Origin: Chamaea fasciata
Lineage: Eukaryota > Chordata > Aves > Passeriformes > Sylviidae
Reading direction: 5' to 3'
Length of the DNA stretch: 64,000 nt
NCBI GenBank assembly: GCA_029207755.1
Contig: JARCOQ010000002.1
Coordinates: 56,881,172 to 56,945,171 of the forward strand
Shown here: piece after piece, positions 13,214 to 26,669 of the stretch
Layout of the letters: each line of letters begins with the position of its first letter
How positions within the stretch are numbered: the stretch's first letter is position 1
Notes under the pieces: model-generated
The model's database searches: none
What the model was told of the DNA's origin: nothing
What the model saw: only the letters and a program-made list of their open reading frames with translations
Made by a program: the position numbers and the translations under genes

Positions 13214-14370
13214 GAGGGAAGGGAAGGCCCTAAACATTGCTCTAAAGGGCTATTTAAAGTTATTTATCACTGTAATGGCAAACCAATCATTATTAATTGT
13301 ACACACCCATTGTCTTTCATGTACACCACAGGCCATGAGACATTATTAAAATAGATTTAAGTCACTGCAGTTGGAGTTCTTCCCCCCTCACCTTTCACCT
13401 TCCCCGACCCTTTGGGAAGATGAAATGGGGTCCAGTGATTTTGTTTCTTTTCTCTCACAGTGAAGCTGGCTCCCCTGTTCTGTTAGGGATCCAGCATTCC
13501 TCTGAACTAGGAGTGCTCTAGTAAGGGATGTGAGACATCTCACCCTAGTCTGTGCCAACGGCTGAAACTGCTTCTGAAGCTGGGCTGGAAACACAAGCAG
13601 AAACTCACACCAGAGACCCCATAACTTTGCTTCATCCTGTATGTTTAAAGATTTTTTTTCCCCCTGCCTGCCTAAGAAACATCATTCCCAGTCAAAAGGC
13701 AAGAAGACAACAATGGACTTAGAGGTTTTTCTGTTCATGTGTCAATAAACAGCACTTTTGGTGAACCTGGCTTTGTATATGTTAGGCAGCTGTGGTTACA
13801 ATAATGTGTCTTGAATGAAATGTGCCAATTGGAGGAAATTGTCAACTCATTATTGTGGCTAACAACTGAGATATAAATGTTTCAGTCAGAGCGGGAGGCG
13901 ATGTTGTAAACAAGGAGAATTCCTGAGGGGATTTTTTTTGCTAAAATCCATATGAAGTAGACCTGAAATAATTGTAGTGACAAAGGGTACAGCTCTGCTC
14001 CAGCTGAAGTTGATGACAAATCTCCATCTGATTTCCACAGGGCCAGGATCATGCCCTTTAGGGAAACACACCTAGCACTGGTCTGTGCTTTGCAGGGTTG
14101 CTGACATGTGCCCAGCTAGAACCTGGAGTTCAGCTCAGCCTATTTAAACTAGCTGGTTAGATGGCCCAGTGCCCACATGAATGCTGCAGTTCCTCTACTG
14201 GTCCAAACACACTTCCAGCAGCAGCCCCCCGCTGCTTGCTGGCTGTGACAGCTCGGGTCACAAACCTGAACTCTGCTGCCCGGTTATCCCAGTGCCCAGA
14301 CGCTGCCTGACCTACTTTCAGACTCTACAGTGCTGTTTTAGAGATGCCTCTTCTCTTGGCTTACATTAGA
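13214..14370. other. Intergenic DNA, nothing recognised
   Basis: Short frames on both strands, none with a domain that I recognise. No named repeat was seen. Confidence 0.55.
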
Positions 14371-14416
14371 TTTATATATAATGTTTTATATATATATATA
14401 TATAATATTCGATTAT
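14371..14416. repeat. (TA)n microsatellite
   Basis: Alternating TA dinucleotides, interrupted near the left end by ATG and followed by further TA/AT-rich sequence. It is self-complementary and probably length-variable. Confidence 0.85.
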
Positions 14417-14952
14417 ATGTGTGAGCATATGTGCATGGCTCCCCAGAAAGCTACTCTGACAATGGTGTCCTTGTGCAGGCAGAGGAGACTGGGGTATGTT
14501 TGTGTGGGAGGGTGAGAAGGAGAACAGGAGGAATGGGACCATGAAAACTTTGAGTCACCAAGAGACTAAAGTTGCCTCTGGGGAGAAGCTGAGAAAGGCC
14601 AGGCAGGAGGAAGGAACTGTGGCAGCCCTGAGCACAGAGAAGGCCAACACTGTCTGCATGCTGTTTGACACAGTGAAAGAGACATTAATCTTTATTTCTG
14701 AAGGTTTACATTCTCTTGGGTCTCTCACACAGCTGAAGAAGCTTGGTCCAAAACAGGGGCAAAGGGTGGAATGGGATTAGTCAGGGGCACAGTGTCTATG
14801 TCAGGAACTTCACCATTGTCCTGGAAAGTGGTAGAAGAAGGACTTCTCAGAGCACAAATCAACAAAAAACTTGCTGAAATTAGAGAGTGAGAGGGAAAAA
14901 AATCAAATTGAGGTCCATCATCTCTTTGCAGTTCAGCTGGGATAAAAATATT
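14417..14952. other. Intergenic DNA, nothing recognised
   Basis: A 94-codon frame at 14,496-14,780 has an ATG start but no recognisable domain, and purine-rich composition explains its openness. Nothing else was seen. Confidence 0.5.
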
Positions 14953-15150
14953 ATAGAATTGTAGAATCAGGATGGTTTGGATTGGAAGCAACCTTAAACA
15001 TAATCTAGTTTCAAACCCTCTGTCATGGGCAGAGGCATCTTCCACTAAACCAGGTTGCTGCTTTAGTGGAAAACCCCATCTGATCTGGCCTTGAACATTT
15101 CCAGGGATGGGGCAGCGAAACTTCACTGGGTAACCTGTGCAAGTGTTTCA
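14953..15150 (-). mobile_element. CR1 LINE, 3' end fragment
   Basis: The left edge carries ATAGAATTGTAGAATC, the reverse complement of the ATTCTATG-type octamers that end CR1 elements. It continues with sequence matching the CR1 3' region as I know it: GGTTTGGATTGGAAG, then the ACCAGGTTGCT and GGCCTTGAACAT blocks, then CAGGGATGGGGCAGC. The element therefore runs on the minus strand, 5'-truncated near 15,150, as is usual for CR1. A 133-codon minus-strand frame crossing it is only a chance reading of this non-coding tail. An inverted copy of local sequence at 15,062-15,070 departs from the family pattern. Confidence 0.9.
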
Positions 15151-18100
15151 TCAGAAGAAAAATAAACTGTCTGTTCCCTCTGAGCCCTTCTGCCTCTGTT
15201 TGGCCTTTTTTAAGAGAGTGACTGCATGTGTAATGATGCAGTAAGGAAGATAAAAGGTACCTGGTTTATGATGAAATAATGTACTTTTAATCATTATGTA
15301 AAAAAAAACCAAACCAACAAAAAACTGGAATAAGCAACGTTAAGGTGCTCCATAAAGAACAGGTTTTCAAGTAAGGCAAGCAAAAAATTAATTTCTAGTT
15401 GCAAATCTCCATGTATAACACACAAGAAGTGTTTTGCATAAATACTGTTGCTTCAGAATTCATCCATAGCCTATGAAATATTTAAAGCAATCTTGGCCAG
15501 CAACCCAGTAACTGGTCATTAGTATTCTGTGAATTGCAGAACAACCCAAATGTAAATAGGTAAATGCTGGATACTTTGTTTTTACTTGTCCAAGGCCAAA
15601 AGAGATTATTTGCACATTGGAAAGTTTGCCGTTGGTACTTATCACAAAGTGAATCATGTCTCAGAGTTTGAGCACACAGGTTCCTACACCCAACCTGTGC
15701 TGCTACTTGGGGAATGCACACACAGCACTGGGACTTTCAGGCATCCCTGCACTGAAGGGTCTGTTTTTCACTGCAGCATAACTGGCTGCAGCAGCAGATG
15801 CTGGAGCTCCCCAAAGGCTGGAGAATTGTCACCAGGGACAGTGCACTATCACATGTGGCATCCAAGCCTCTGCTAAGAGAGAGCTGGCAGAGTCATTGAA
15901 TCTTGGCAGCTGGACAAGCAGATTCTGGGATGTGCCTGGGTGGGGGGATAGTGATTGAGGGATGAGACTGTGGAAAGCTGTCTCAGTGGTCTCACAGTTC
16001 CCAGAGTACAAGGCTGATCTCCCACCAAGCAGACATTACTGTCCCACTAAGCAACAAACATGCCAGGGAGTGACTTGGCACAGATCAATGAATCCTTTTG
16101 TGCAAGAACTCAAACTGAGACCACAGGCTCTGATAAGGACCACATGTGCCTTTTCTAGTGAAACAGCAATTTCAGCCAGTCTGCATCAGCAGAATCTGTC
16201 CTCTGAGGTAGGAGTGAAAGCACAATATTTCCAGTGGCATGCCTAAGGGAAGACAGGTTTGAGATTACTGCCATCATATCAACAAAAAATTGATGCCCTT
16301 CCCTCTGCTGCCTTCTCCTTACAGATAACTATGTTCTGCCCCTCATCTTCTGCACTCCCTTCCTTTCTAGTGACCCACTTGCCCCAGAATATTCTGTCCA
16401 TGCAATGAGATATTTCCAGGATGGGTATAATGAAACTGAGGCTGTGGTATCATGTAACATAGAATATTCTTATGCAGCAACTTGCTGTTGCCAAATGGTG
16501 GGGTTTCTGTAGCTCTCCTGCTCTCATGCTTGGTTCCCTTGTATCTACTCGTGTTTGCCAGACCCTTCTCAGAGCCAGTCTAAATCACTGAAATTATCAA
16601 AACCTCTTAGTTTTCTTTTGAATTTCTTCTCTACCATTTTCATTAGTTAGTTCAGTTTCTACAGGGACCCTTTAAGTAACAAACTGGATGAGTGAGAAGG
16701 GTCTTTTGTAAAGGCCTGAACAGTCACACTGACTGTCCAGCCTTCTAAAAAACTATTTTGAAACAAAATGAATGTAAAAACACAGTTGCCAAGATGCTGA
16801 GCAACTGGCATTGTTTGCTGAAGCCACTTCTGTTCTGGTGCTGGTTCTGTGAGAGATGCTTCATGCAGTGAGTTCCCAGACCTTGGCACTGAGGGCAGGC
16901 AGTTGCATGCACATCATTTACAGAGAATCACAAAATGGAAAGCATCAGCAGACCTGACTTTTCCTTTTACAGAACTATACACACACCTGGATACACAATG
17001 GCTTGGTGAATGGCTTATAACAGGTGTTCTGATATAAAATGGAGATGAGTGTTTTTTGCTCAGGCACCTGGCAAAAATAATGTGTGTGATGTGGGAAATA
17101 AACAGTGGCCCTCAAATCATGTGCAGTAGAGGTGACTGAGAGCTCATAATTTGTTTTTGTCCACAAAAGAACCAACAGCTACACCTGGGCAGAGTGAAAA
17201 AGAATTGTGATGAAAAGCTTGACATCTAGCCAGCTGAAAAATCTGGTCTAACTTTTCAGGACAGGATTCATCTCTACCATGTGAATGTATACAGGCAAAT
17301 ACAGAGGTTCTCCTTTTGTAGTATGAACATGAAAATAACAGAAAATGACTGCTTGTTTTTCCCCACTTAAATTACAACCTATTTTCTCTCCTTTTGGGCA
17401 GTTTAGTATTCCTGATTTCCTTCACATGCAGTTCTAGTTCAAAGGAAGATAATAAAGTCTTTGCAGTCATAAGCAGGCACATGTATCTGGGACGAGATTG
17501 TACCTTGCTGTTTCCTGGAGGGCTCAAGCAGGTGGTGCCTTACAGAGTAGCCTAAGGAGGCTGCTCTGACCAAGGTAGGGCTCTCTGCATTGTGCTGTGG
17601 CTCTTGCCAATGAAGAGCTTCAAAAAGCCACAGATGTGGTTTATAGCCCTATCCTGCCCCTGCCCCATATTGCTTGACTCATTTACTCACGACAAAGCAC
17701 AAACCCTTATTTTTAGATATGATAAAATGCTGTATTTAAAAAAAAAAAAAACCTTCATTCTATTTGATCTGTCATTTTAAAGATGAAACTGAATTTTTCC
17801 AGTTCAGGAACATTTTGTTCTTTTTTAAAGCTCAGTGTTATACTAAAATTATTTGAGAAGACACACCAAACAGAGAACTGCAGACCTTGAGAGGAGATTC
17901 TTCGTGTGAAAATATTGATTTTACCTGACACATCTGCAGTGAGTGAACAAAATTCTTCCACTTGAATACGTGTAGTTCCTATCGAAATCAGTCTTCTGGC
18001 CTGAACTGAAAAATTAAGAATCTGAAATGAAATAACTTCCATTAATTTTAGTGGTTTTGCTGGTCAGTTTCATTAGTTTGTTTTTTGCAATTACCACTCT

Positions 18101-21100
18101 TCTGTCAGGCCTCCCTTATTTGACATGGCATGAAGGGTGTTAAATATTTTCAACTTAAAGGCTGTCAGTATTAGAAGAGTTTTTGGCTAATATGAGTATT
18201 TATTGCTCTTCATTAAAGACGTAGGGTAAGAAAGAAACCTATTTTCTTCATATACTAATTATACAGGTGCATAATTAAACATCTTAAATAATGAAATAGA
18301 TGCTCTGGTAAAGGCTAAAAATATGTGGCCATAAATTAGTCATTTAGACTATATTAATAAATAAGTCCTGGATGTCAGCTTACAAAGATTTCCTTTCTGT
18401 AATTTGACCACTGGTACGTGCATGGCAAACACATCAGACTCCCCATCTAGACACTGCTCAGTCGCATTTCTTTGTGTTCCTGGATCACTGCGCCTCACAG
18501 AGCTGGAGGGCTCTTTGTACATTTTGAGCCTGATGTGATTCTTGTACGGACAATGGTTTTGTGTAGAGGGGTAGGGTGGCTGTGTCTGCAGAGGATGCAT
18601 ATGAGGCTGTGCAGCAAACCCTTCCGAGTGCTGACCTGCCTGGGTGTCAGTGAGGCAGGGATTTCATCTCCAAAGGTGTCTGAGAAATCTCTGTGCTTGT
18701 CTGCCACAGATGCATTGCATTCTTAGGGAGTTAATTCCCTTTGCTTCTTCATTCACCTTTGCAGAGTGAAGATTATGTGCATGTAAACTACCCAAATGAG
18801 TCCACTACTCTGTGGACTCAATAACTGACACTCATACAGGACCAGGAAGAGTTCATGCTCCAAAGAAATGCTAGTGGTTACTCTTAGCCAGGCTTCCTAA
18901 GGAAATTAGACTCCCATGATCCCACTGTTGGTGTTTACCTTACTGCTGTATTCTCTCTAACAACAATTGAAATGTCCATTTTAAGCAAATTCAACACAGT
19001 AATAAAGGCTCTAGGACATTGTGGTCCTGAAACCGCTGTGAAAACAGGCAGGTAAGTAGAGGAAAGACAAGCAGATTAGTGCTGCCCCCAAAGGAAACCT
19101 TGCAGTGAAAGCAGAGCCAAGCAGCAGGCACTAGATAATCCACTTAGAAAAGAGAACATGGCCACTGGGAAAGCTGTGGACAAGGATCACAGTTTACAAA
19201 ATGAAATCACTCAAACTGTAAGTGCCCTTGCACAAGAAGGTACTCGTTTAATTTGGTTAACTGAAATGACAGGGAAAGGGCTAATTGTTTTTGGAAGAAA
19301 AAACCCACCCCAGTTCTCCACTGGCCTTTTGCCCTTTTCAAAAGCCTTGCTCAGATTGAATCTTTGTGAAGGTTCTGAAATATTTAGTTACTGCCTATCC
19401 TTATTTTTCACTTTTTTTTTCTTGTGTATTTCTGTGGACTGTGGCCAGAATGGAAACAGATTGCTGAATACAGCAAAAAAAGCTGTTCTCAAGGTACTCC
19501 CATGCCATCTGAAAGCTAGAAATGCAGTAAATCTTGAGCTAACCCGCACTTGAAACCTTGAAACGTGCTGACAGTGCACTTCATCTGTGCTACCAGGTAT
19601 AACCGCTGACTGTTCTTGTATTAGCAGGTCTCATCTTTCCAGGGCTGGCCCGCAGGTATCAAGGTAATACTGCTCTTCTGTGTGGTACCAGACAACTGTA
19701 ACAGCATTCAGTGCTGCTACTTTGGAATGCACACTCCTAGCGCCTGCCAGGCTCTCAGCTGCATTTTCTGTGCTCTGCTCTTGCCTCTATCCATTTTATC
19801 CTTTGCTGTCTCAGAGCTGAAATGGCACTTGCCTGCAGGCTCCTATAAAACTCAGTCTGAGAACAGAAGATGGACTCTTTCTCCTACTTCTCTGTATCCT
19901 GTCTCAGAGAAAATAGGTTCAGAAGAGCAGAGCTGCTCTGTATGTGAAACCAGTGCAGGACTATGCCTATGTTCAGGACATGCTTGGAAGAGGGTCTAAT
20001 AAACTCCTACAGAGGCGTGGAAGTTCCTGTGATGCTACTCTGTGTTGCAAACTTTATCACTGTGTCCTAGAGACTGGTCTTTGCTTCTGTTGTCCAGCAG
20101 GATCGGGTGAGCTGAGGTAGAAAGAATTGTTCAGCTTTTAATCCTTGTCCCCTCAAACTCTCTTCATCTTCTCAGTGCTAGTAATGTTTCATGGTTGTAT
20201 TACATTACAGTTCTTGGTGATACTGCATTGCTCTTCCATCATTGTTATGAAAGTTCCAATCAATACTGCCTAAAGTCTCTTATTCCTTCTGCTTGTTTGG
20301 TACAGCTTTGTCTTACTTAGATTTAAACATTCAAGATGCAGGCTGTGCCTTTGCTAGGTTATTCATCCTCAGAATAACACATCCCTGATGACTCTCAGGA
20401 TCTCAAGAAACTTCGGTAAGACAGACAAGGAACAATGCCTTTATTAAAACTTCAGAATTTCTAGCCAGCTTTCAAGATCATGTAAATAAAAATACCTTAG
20501 ATAAGTCTCATAAAGTCCCAATTTCATCATACCCCATATGGGCATATTTTCCACGATCATTTGATTATTTTTTTTAGCAAGCACCAAATCTAGCCAAGGG
20601 AAATGATGAATGTTTTTGTGTCTATTTAATGAAAAATAGTGAATTACTAGAGAGTGCAAGTTGATTCCAAACATGTTTGCTAAGAAAAGTTCTTAGCAAG
20701 TTCTAAGAAAGTTCTTTTGTTTTGGATTTAAGTCTCCTGGACAGTCAGTCTCATAAGGGATAGTCTTTACTTGCATAGAAAAGCCTGTATTCACATGAGA
20801 ACTCCATTGCTTTCCTGGAAGACAGCCTAGGGAAGTAAGTCCTGCCACTTCAGCTGAGCACTTAGCAGATAGGTAAATGGCAATAAACATAAGTAAGGTA
20901 TGTATCACTCAGGTCTGTATCATCTATTCATTTGGAGTGCCACTTGTCGATGTGAGTGTCACCAGATCTCAGAGCAGCATGTGAAAACATGCCACAGAAA
21001 ACTGTAAAGAGACACTTTTCCTCTTTGATTCAAAGTGAAGGAGGCACAAACCATTTATTTTATTTGATGGTTGGCATAGACAGAGAGAGAAGAAAGGGCT

Positions 21101-24074
21101 TTTCAGACACCTTGAGAAAGCCATTCACGAAGAGTTTGGGTTTAGTTATGTTGTTTTAGGTTCACTTTTATTTGTACCTTAGCTGAGTCCAGTTTACCTT
21201 CTTTATGGCCACAGGCCCTTCATAGGCTGACTAAGCATTTGATATTCTTGTATTCGATCATTTCTGCAACTATGATTCTGAAGATCAATGCCCTGCTGAT
21301 GAACCACCTTGCACATGAAACACATTCTGTCCCAAGTAATTATCTTTCTAGAGAAGCAGACAAAGGATAGGTTTGGGTCACTTTTTTTTTCCCCTGAGAT
21401 CAGGAACTGGACATAAGAGAGATAACTGGCTTTCAAAGGTTAAAAAGGAAGTCTGTGTCCAAGCCAGAAACTGGTTTTGTGTTTCCTGAATCCCAAACTG
21501 CAGCTTTAACTATCCCTTCCTCTCAAGTAAATGGAAACATTTATGAATTAGTGATGCTGGTAAGGTTATACAGTGATGGGACATGGGCCAGTGAGTGAGT
21601 GAGTGGGGATTTATAAGGAAGGGCACAAACATGAACTATACATATGACTGAGTAATCTTTATCCATAAATCAAAATTGTGTTCTTCCTGCCAAGGAAAGA
21701 TATATGCCTGTTTTTTTCCTTTACAGCCTTATACTAAATATGGTTTGAAAGTTTACTTCTCACCTTTAAGGTATATGTGTTAATATCTACAATCCAATCA
21801 CGTATCCTTTTGGGTTGAAATAATGTTGGGGGAATTATATGAATTCAGGTGAAACCTCAACCTCATGAGAATAAAACTTGTTACCCCCTGCTGCCTGTCC
21901 CTGAACTTCGTAAGAAGAAAGGTTTCAAAGGAGGGAGAACACAGTGGAGATGTTCTCAGTGCAGAATTTTTAGAGGCTGGATGGGGGAAAAAAAAAAAGA
22001 AAAAATACAACACTTGTGCCAAACATACTGCAAATTTTCACATGATTTCTGTAAATGAGTTGCATTAGAAGATCCAACCATTTAAGTTATGCAAAATCAA
22101 TATGCTGTGGATACAAACATGTCTCAATGACAATTTCATTTCCACAGAGGAGGTTGATGGTAGTTGGGAAGTGCACATTGAGGGTTGGAATTAACCCAGA
22201 AGAGCCTGTTACTCGTGAATAGCACTGAAGTCCAGCAGGTGAAAGATTTACATAGGGATAATCAAAGAGAACTAGAGTTTTACCTCCATATCCATGAATT
22301 TTCACATAGCCTTTTTTGTTTCTTTTCTTCCTAACAAAATAGCCTCACTGTTAATCTGAGGACCCTCGCAAACATTTAATTATCTTTACATTTCATGGTC
22401 AATGTGGTGTCAAGTGTTCTACTGCATTTCCTGTGGTAAGGTCATCCTGATCTTGCGTTTGCGTTTCAAAACCACAAGGTATTCAGAGGAGCTGAATTCT
22501 CACAGGCTTGGCATGACTGGAAATCAGGGCTGGCTCCTCCTCTGTTACAAATGTGTGTCACTGTCTTATTGTTCATAGGGCAATACAAGTTCTTACCAAC
22601 AAGTTTGGAATACATGGTGTGTGCTCACGGTTTGCATTTCTACCCAGTGCTACAACACATTTTTGAATCTCAAATTCAAACAAATCTGCATTTTAACACA
22701 TCAGTGTTCTTTTATTTGTACAAAGCATTTTTTTCTTTCCCCTGAAAAAAAGCCCACCCAGAACCCACCCCAACAATCCTTGCTTGAAGATATCCTAAGT
22801 AACATTGGATTTACTTACTGAAGTGTTAAGTGGGAGCATAGAGATTTATTTAAATGTCATTCATTGTTATATTTGAAGGGAAAATGAGCATCAAAGAAAA
22901 CATAACATTGGAGAGTATGAGGTTCTGGCAGCTTGGCATCTCTTTCATACTGTTATGGAAAATAACTATCACGCCAAACATTTCCTGCTTTGTCTGAGCC
23001 ACATTCTTATAGAGACAAACCCTGATATTGGATGGAGATAGTAAAGCTGAGTTATGATGGAAAGCAATTTGGTAGATTTATAAGTTTGAGTATGTTTGAA
23101 TAAAGGAATCTGGAATGTCAGGAATTTGGTAGGAAGCAGCAAAGAAAATGACAATGTTCTTGATCATCTTGCCTCACCTGGCCCAATAAGAGTGTTTTTC
23201 ATGGAAAATGAGGAGCCATCATATGCAAGTAAATCTTTGATCTCAGTGATTATTGCCAGCTTTGTGAAAACGGGTGTGACAGCATTTTGTACGATGATGG
23301 TGTTGCTCCACATTCCCTTACTGTTGTGTATATTTTTATGAGCTCTTCACAAAAGTCAAATTGATGGGGGAAGTCAGCCCTGTCCCACAAACAAAATTGC
23401 CATGTTAAACTATGACTCTGGTAGTCAGTGGATGGACTTTTCCTTCCATTTTAGGTAAATCCCACTTGGTAGCCCTTTAATATGCAATAGATTTTTTTCT
23501 TTCTATAAGTTTGTAGCTTTTTAGAACAGCAGCCCTATGAGTGGCTTACAGAAGCATCACAACTTTTTCCAAATCAGAATCCCAGGCAGAAATTTCCAAC
23601 TCAAGTCAGCAGTGCAGTTATATCCACAGGCCTTTTTGATCATTGTCTAGTACCACCACGGTGCTCTGAGTGCTGGGAGGGTCTGCTATACAAACAAAAC
23701 ATGCTCATAGAAATTCCTTCCTATTTGTATCCCTGTCAGAATATTTCTACCCTATATCATGAACAAACAGTGATTTTCGGCCTCTTTCCTAATCCTATCT
23801 GTTGTAATTGCAGGAGCTGGTACTATTTGGACAAGTCTAGGGTCTTTTAAAAATCAACGAACTACTGTCTTCTGAGATGTCTTTGATAGTTGTCTTCTGA
23901 TATGCAGTGACTATTCTAGTTATGGTGGATGATTAATTCACAATTTATATTTCCCTATATCCTTTGCTGTTTTATATTTTTATATGATATAATTTCTTAT
24001 TAATTTTCTCCCAGAATTAAACTTCCCTCACCTTTTTACTGGCTTTATACAGCTTTTCCTCTACTTTAAACAGT
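15151..24074. other. Long intergenic stretch, no gene recognised
   Basis: About 9 kb without a recognisable gene or named repeat. Frames of up to 131 codons (19,158-19,553, ATG start) show no known domain. A short (GTGA)n run is at 21,591-21,604. Near 17,741 and 21,989 there are short A-rich tracts of about 12 bases or less. Confidence 0.5.
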
Positions 24075-24520
24075 CGTAGTGATATAGCAAAGCACTGACA
24101 AGGTTGTACAAGGCTCCTGCGAGACCTCATCTGGAGTACCTTGTGTAACTACTGGTTGGGAACTGACAGACTTGTGCCCCAGTGGCTGGGGAAAGGGAGG
24201 AGATTATCATATGAGAGAAAAATAGAATATCCTGGCTTGTTTTCCTTCAGAAAACTGAAGACTGAGGAGGATATAGCTGCTCTATGTGGAGCAGGGGGTT
24301 AAACACCAGCAGTGAAAAAAGAATTTTTTATGCAAAGGCTGATGTTGGCATAAGAACCACATGGGTTTAGACTTGCTATGGATGTATAAAACCTTGGAGT
24401 TGAGAGAATGTTCCTAATGGTTAACACAGTGAGGTTCTGCAATGGTCTTTCCATCAGAGGGGGACAGACTAACTGCTTCCAGGATGGTTATAAAGGAATA
24501 AAGCACAATGTGGTCCTTGA
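24075..24520 (+). mobile_element. Old CR1-type LINE remnant
   Basis: In the plus frame through 24,124-24,146 the sequence reads RPHLEYLV followed by a stop. This matches the well-known C-terminal reverse-transcriptase motif of CR1 LINEs (RPHLEYCV in the family). What follows resembles a diverged CR1 3' region, with AAAACTGAAGACTGAGGAGG and a later GTGAGGTTCTGCAATGG block. The copy is 5'-truncated, carries stops and indels, and cannot encode a protein. It is clearly older than the copy at 14.95 kb. The right boundary is approximate. Confidence 0.7.
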
Positions 24521-24638
24521 GGTGGTAAAGGACCAAAGTCAGTGAATTCAGAGATTAATTACAGTTTCTCTGTCTGGGAGTCCCAGGTCCAGACTGTAGG
24601 TTTAGATTTCTAGAAGAGTCTCAAGTGTTTTGTCTCAC

Positions 24639-24654
24639 TTTTTTTTTTTTTTTT
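24639..24654. repeat. Poly(T) tract, 16 bases
   Basis: A pure T run followed by CCCACAG, giving a fortuitous polypyrimidine-AG acceptor-like string. No exon is recognisable downstream. Confidence 0.8.
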
Positions 24655-25899
24655 CCCACAGAGAATGGAGAACCATCCAGCTCAGCCAAATGTAAATAAG
24701 AGCATTTGATCAGTCTCCACTTACTGTACCGAATAGACACCTACTTTCAGACACCTCAATTTAGATGTTAGCACTGGAATCTCACTGTACTCTGAGTTAA
24801 TTAATTGTGTCGCCCATGCGGGTTTGACTCAGATGGCTCAGAGAAGTGTCTCTGAGAGGCCAGCGGGAAATCTGAAGAGGCAGGCAGATATGGCATAGGA
24901 CTGGCTGAAAACCTGCTCTCTTCTGAAGGAGCAGCTGGGGCTTCAGCAGACATGAGGGCAGCTTAGAAAGCACAAACTGCCTGTATTTTGGCAACTGGTT
25001 TGTATCTCAGACAGAGGGAGCAGGGAATCCTAAGTCATAACCTTGATAACTTTCTCTCCTTTCCTTTCCTTGTTCCCTCTTGTCCTTCTCTGATTTTCTG
25101 TTGTATTTGTTTAATTTGGTTACTGTAGCTACATACTTCAGAACAGATTCCAAAATTCTGAAAAGTAAAAAGAATTATGCATATTTAAACTAAAAAGAAA
25201 TAAACTAAGAGTGTAACTTTCCTTCCCACATAAAGGCTTCCCTGTGCAATGGGCATGTGGATTCCCTCTGTTTAGCCCCAAACCTTCTGCTGATTTTTCT
25301 CTAATGTTTTCAGCACGGTAAACTGAGCATTTTAACATTTACTACCAGGTTTCTCAATGACACCAGTGAGTTTGTTCTTAGCCAGCAGAAGTCTTTTCAT
25401 AATGTAGGGCAAGAAAGAACTTTAAGGAAGGGCAAACAGCACCAAAAGGTAAAGCAATGGTTCCCTGCAGGATCCTGGTTGCCAACCATTATTAATACGC
25501 TCATTTTTGGATTTGTCTTTGGGGCTTTCCTTGCACTGTGACATTAAAAGTCTTGGCAGATGTTAAAAGTAAACAAAATCTGCAGTGTTTTTTGCCTCTC
25601 TGAATGGAAGGAAGGTGTGACTGATCACTGCCTTGCAACCCCTCGATTAGAACAATCAAGAACAATCGGTGTTACTGAGGCACGTGGAAGGAAAGAAATC
25701 CAAGCCAGACTGTTGTGAGGGCTACTTGAGGGAGTAAGAAAGGAAGGAGAATAAAACAGAAGATTTAAGAGAAGACAAGAGATTATGCAAATGTGAGCTG
25801 TGAATAACATCCTGGCAGTACAACCCCTCCGGAGATAACTTGCCACCTGCATTTCTCTAACAGGCATCTCCAAGCCAGTGAGAAAAATAGAGTAGCTTT
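24655..25899. other. Intergenic DNA, nothing recognised
   Basis: Only short frames, none over 93 codons and none with a recognisable domain. No repeat family was seen. Confidence 0.55.
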
Positions 25900-26669
25900 T
25901 GAACAAAAAGGGAAGGGGCAGAAATCAAAATCAGACTAAGCGTTCTTTAATTCTAGCCACGTTAAACTCTAAATGCTGCCAAAAAAGCCGGTAATAAAAT
26001 TTAATTCTTTCTGAGGACATGATGATCAGTCATCTGACCAAAAATCAAAGTCTCCTGGGAGTGTTTCTTCCATTGCAGGGCTTGAGTAGACTTGACCCTC
26101 TCAGCATTTCATATTTCATAATTGAACTCAATGTCCCTCACACTTTTAACATCTACCTAGATTAAAAAAGAGCATTAATCACTCTTGCCTTGGAGCAGCT
26201 CTGAAGAGGGAAGTAGGACATCAGGCGCAGTTTAGAGAGTCCTGGGGGATTAAGGTGATCGGTGTCTCTGTGCACGTTAGTGTGTTGTCCATGCTTGTGT
26301 CACAAACAAACAACGAACTCTCCAATAATTGCTACAATATATATGATCTGCCACCACCTCAATAGTTTCACAAAACTGAGCACCATGCTTCTGCGGCTTA
26401 TCTCTGGAGAAATCATAATAAAAAATCAAATTTAACAAGTGCTTTTTAACTGGGTGCTTTGTTATGATTTATACAGTTCTTTTTTGAATAGCCGGGGTTT
26501 ATCTTTTTCAGCTGCAGGAACTTAGAGCAAATGATAAACGGAAACATCAAGCCAGAGCCTGCGCTAATGTCTGACAGAAACATGTCATTCGATATTTAAG
26601 TATTTATTTATTCATTTATGTTTTCGTAGTCTCTTTTTAGGCGCAGAACCTTTGTATTTATTGTAATAA
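25900..26669. promoter_or_regulatory. AT-rich flank of CpG island, candidate conserved block
   Basis: Non-repetitive sequence leading into the CpG island. It retains scattered CpG words (AAGCGTTC, CCACGTTA, AAAACGG-like) and clusters of TTTATT/ATTTA. Two overlapping AATAAA hexamers on the minus strand at 26,603-26,612 and a third at 26,657-26,662 would be read by a transcript leaving the island leftwards. Enhancer or promoter-flank function is inferred from position and texture only. Confidence 0.28.

Noticed and set aside
14725..15126. 133-codon minus-strand frame
   Set aside because: Its larger part is a reading of the non-coding CR1 tail on the same strand, so it is not a gene.
19158..19553. 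131-codon plus-strand frame with an ATG start
   Set aside because: No domain or splice context is seen; the hydrophobic stretch comes from a T-rich tract. Length is within chance for 64 kb in six frames.
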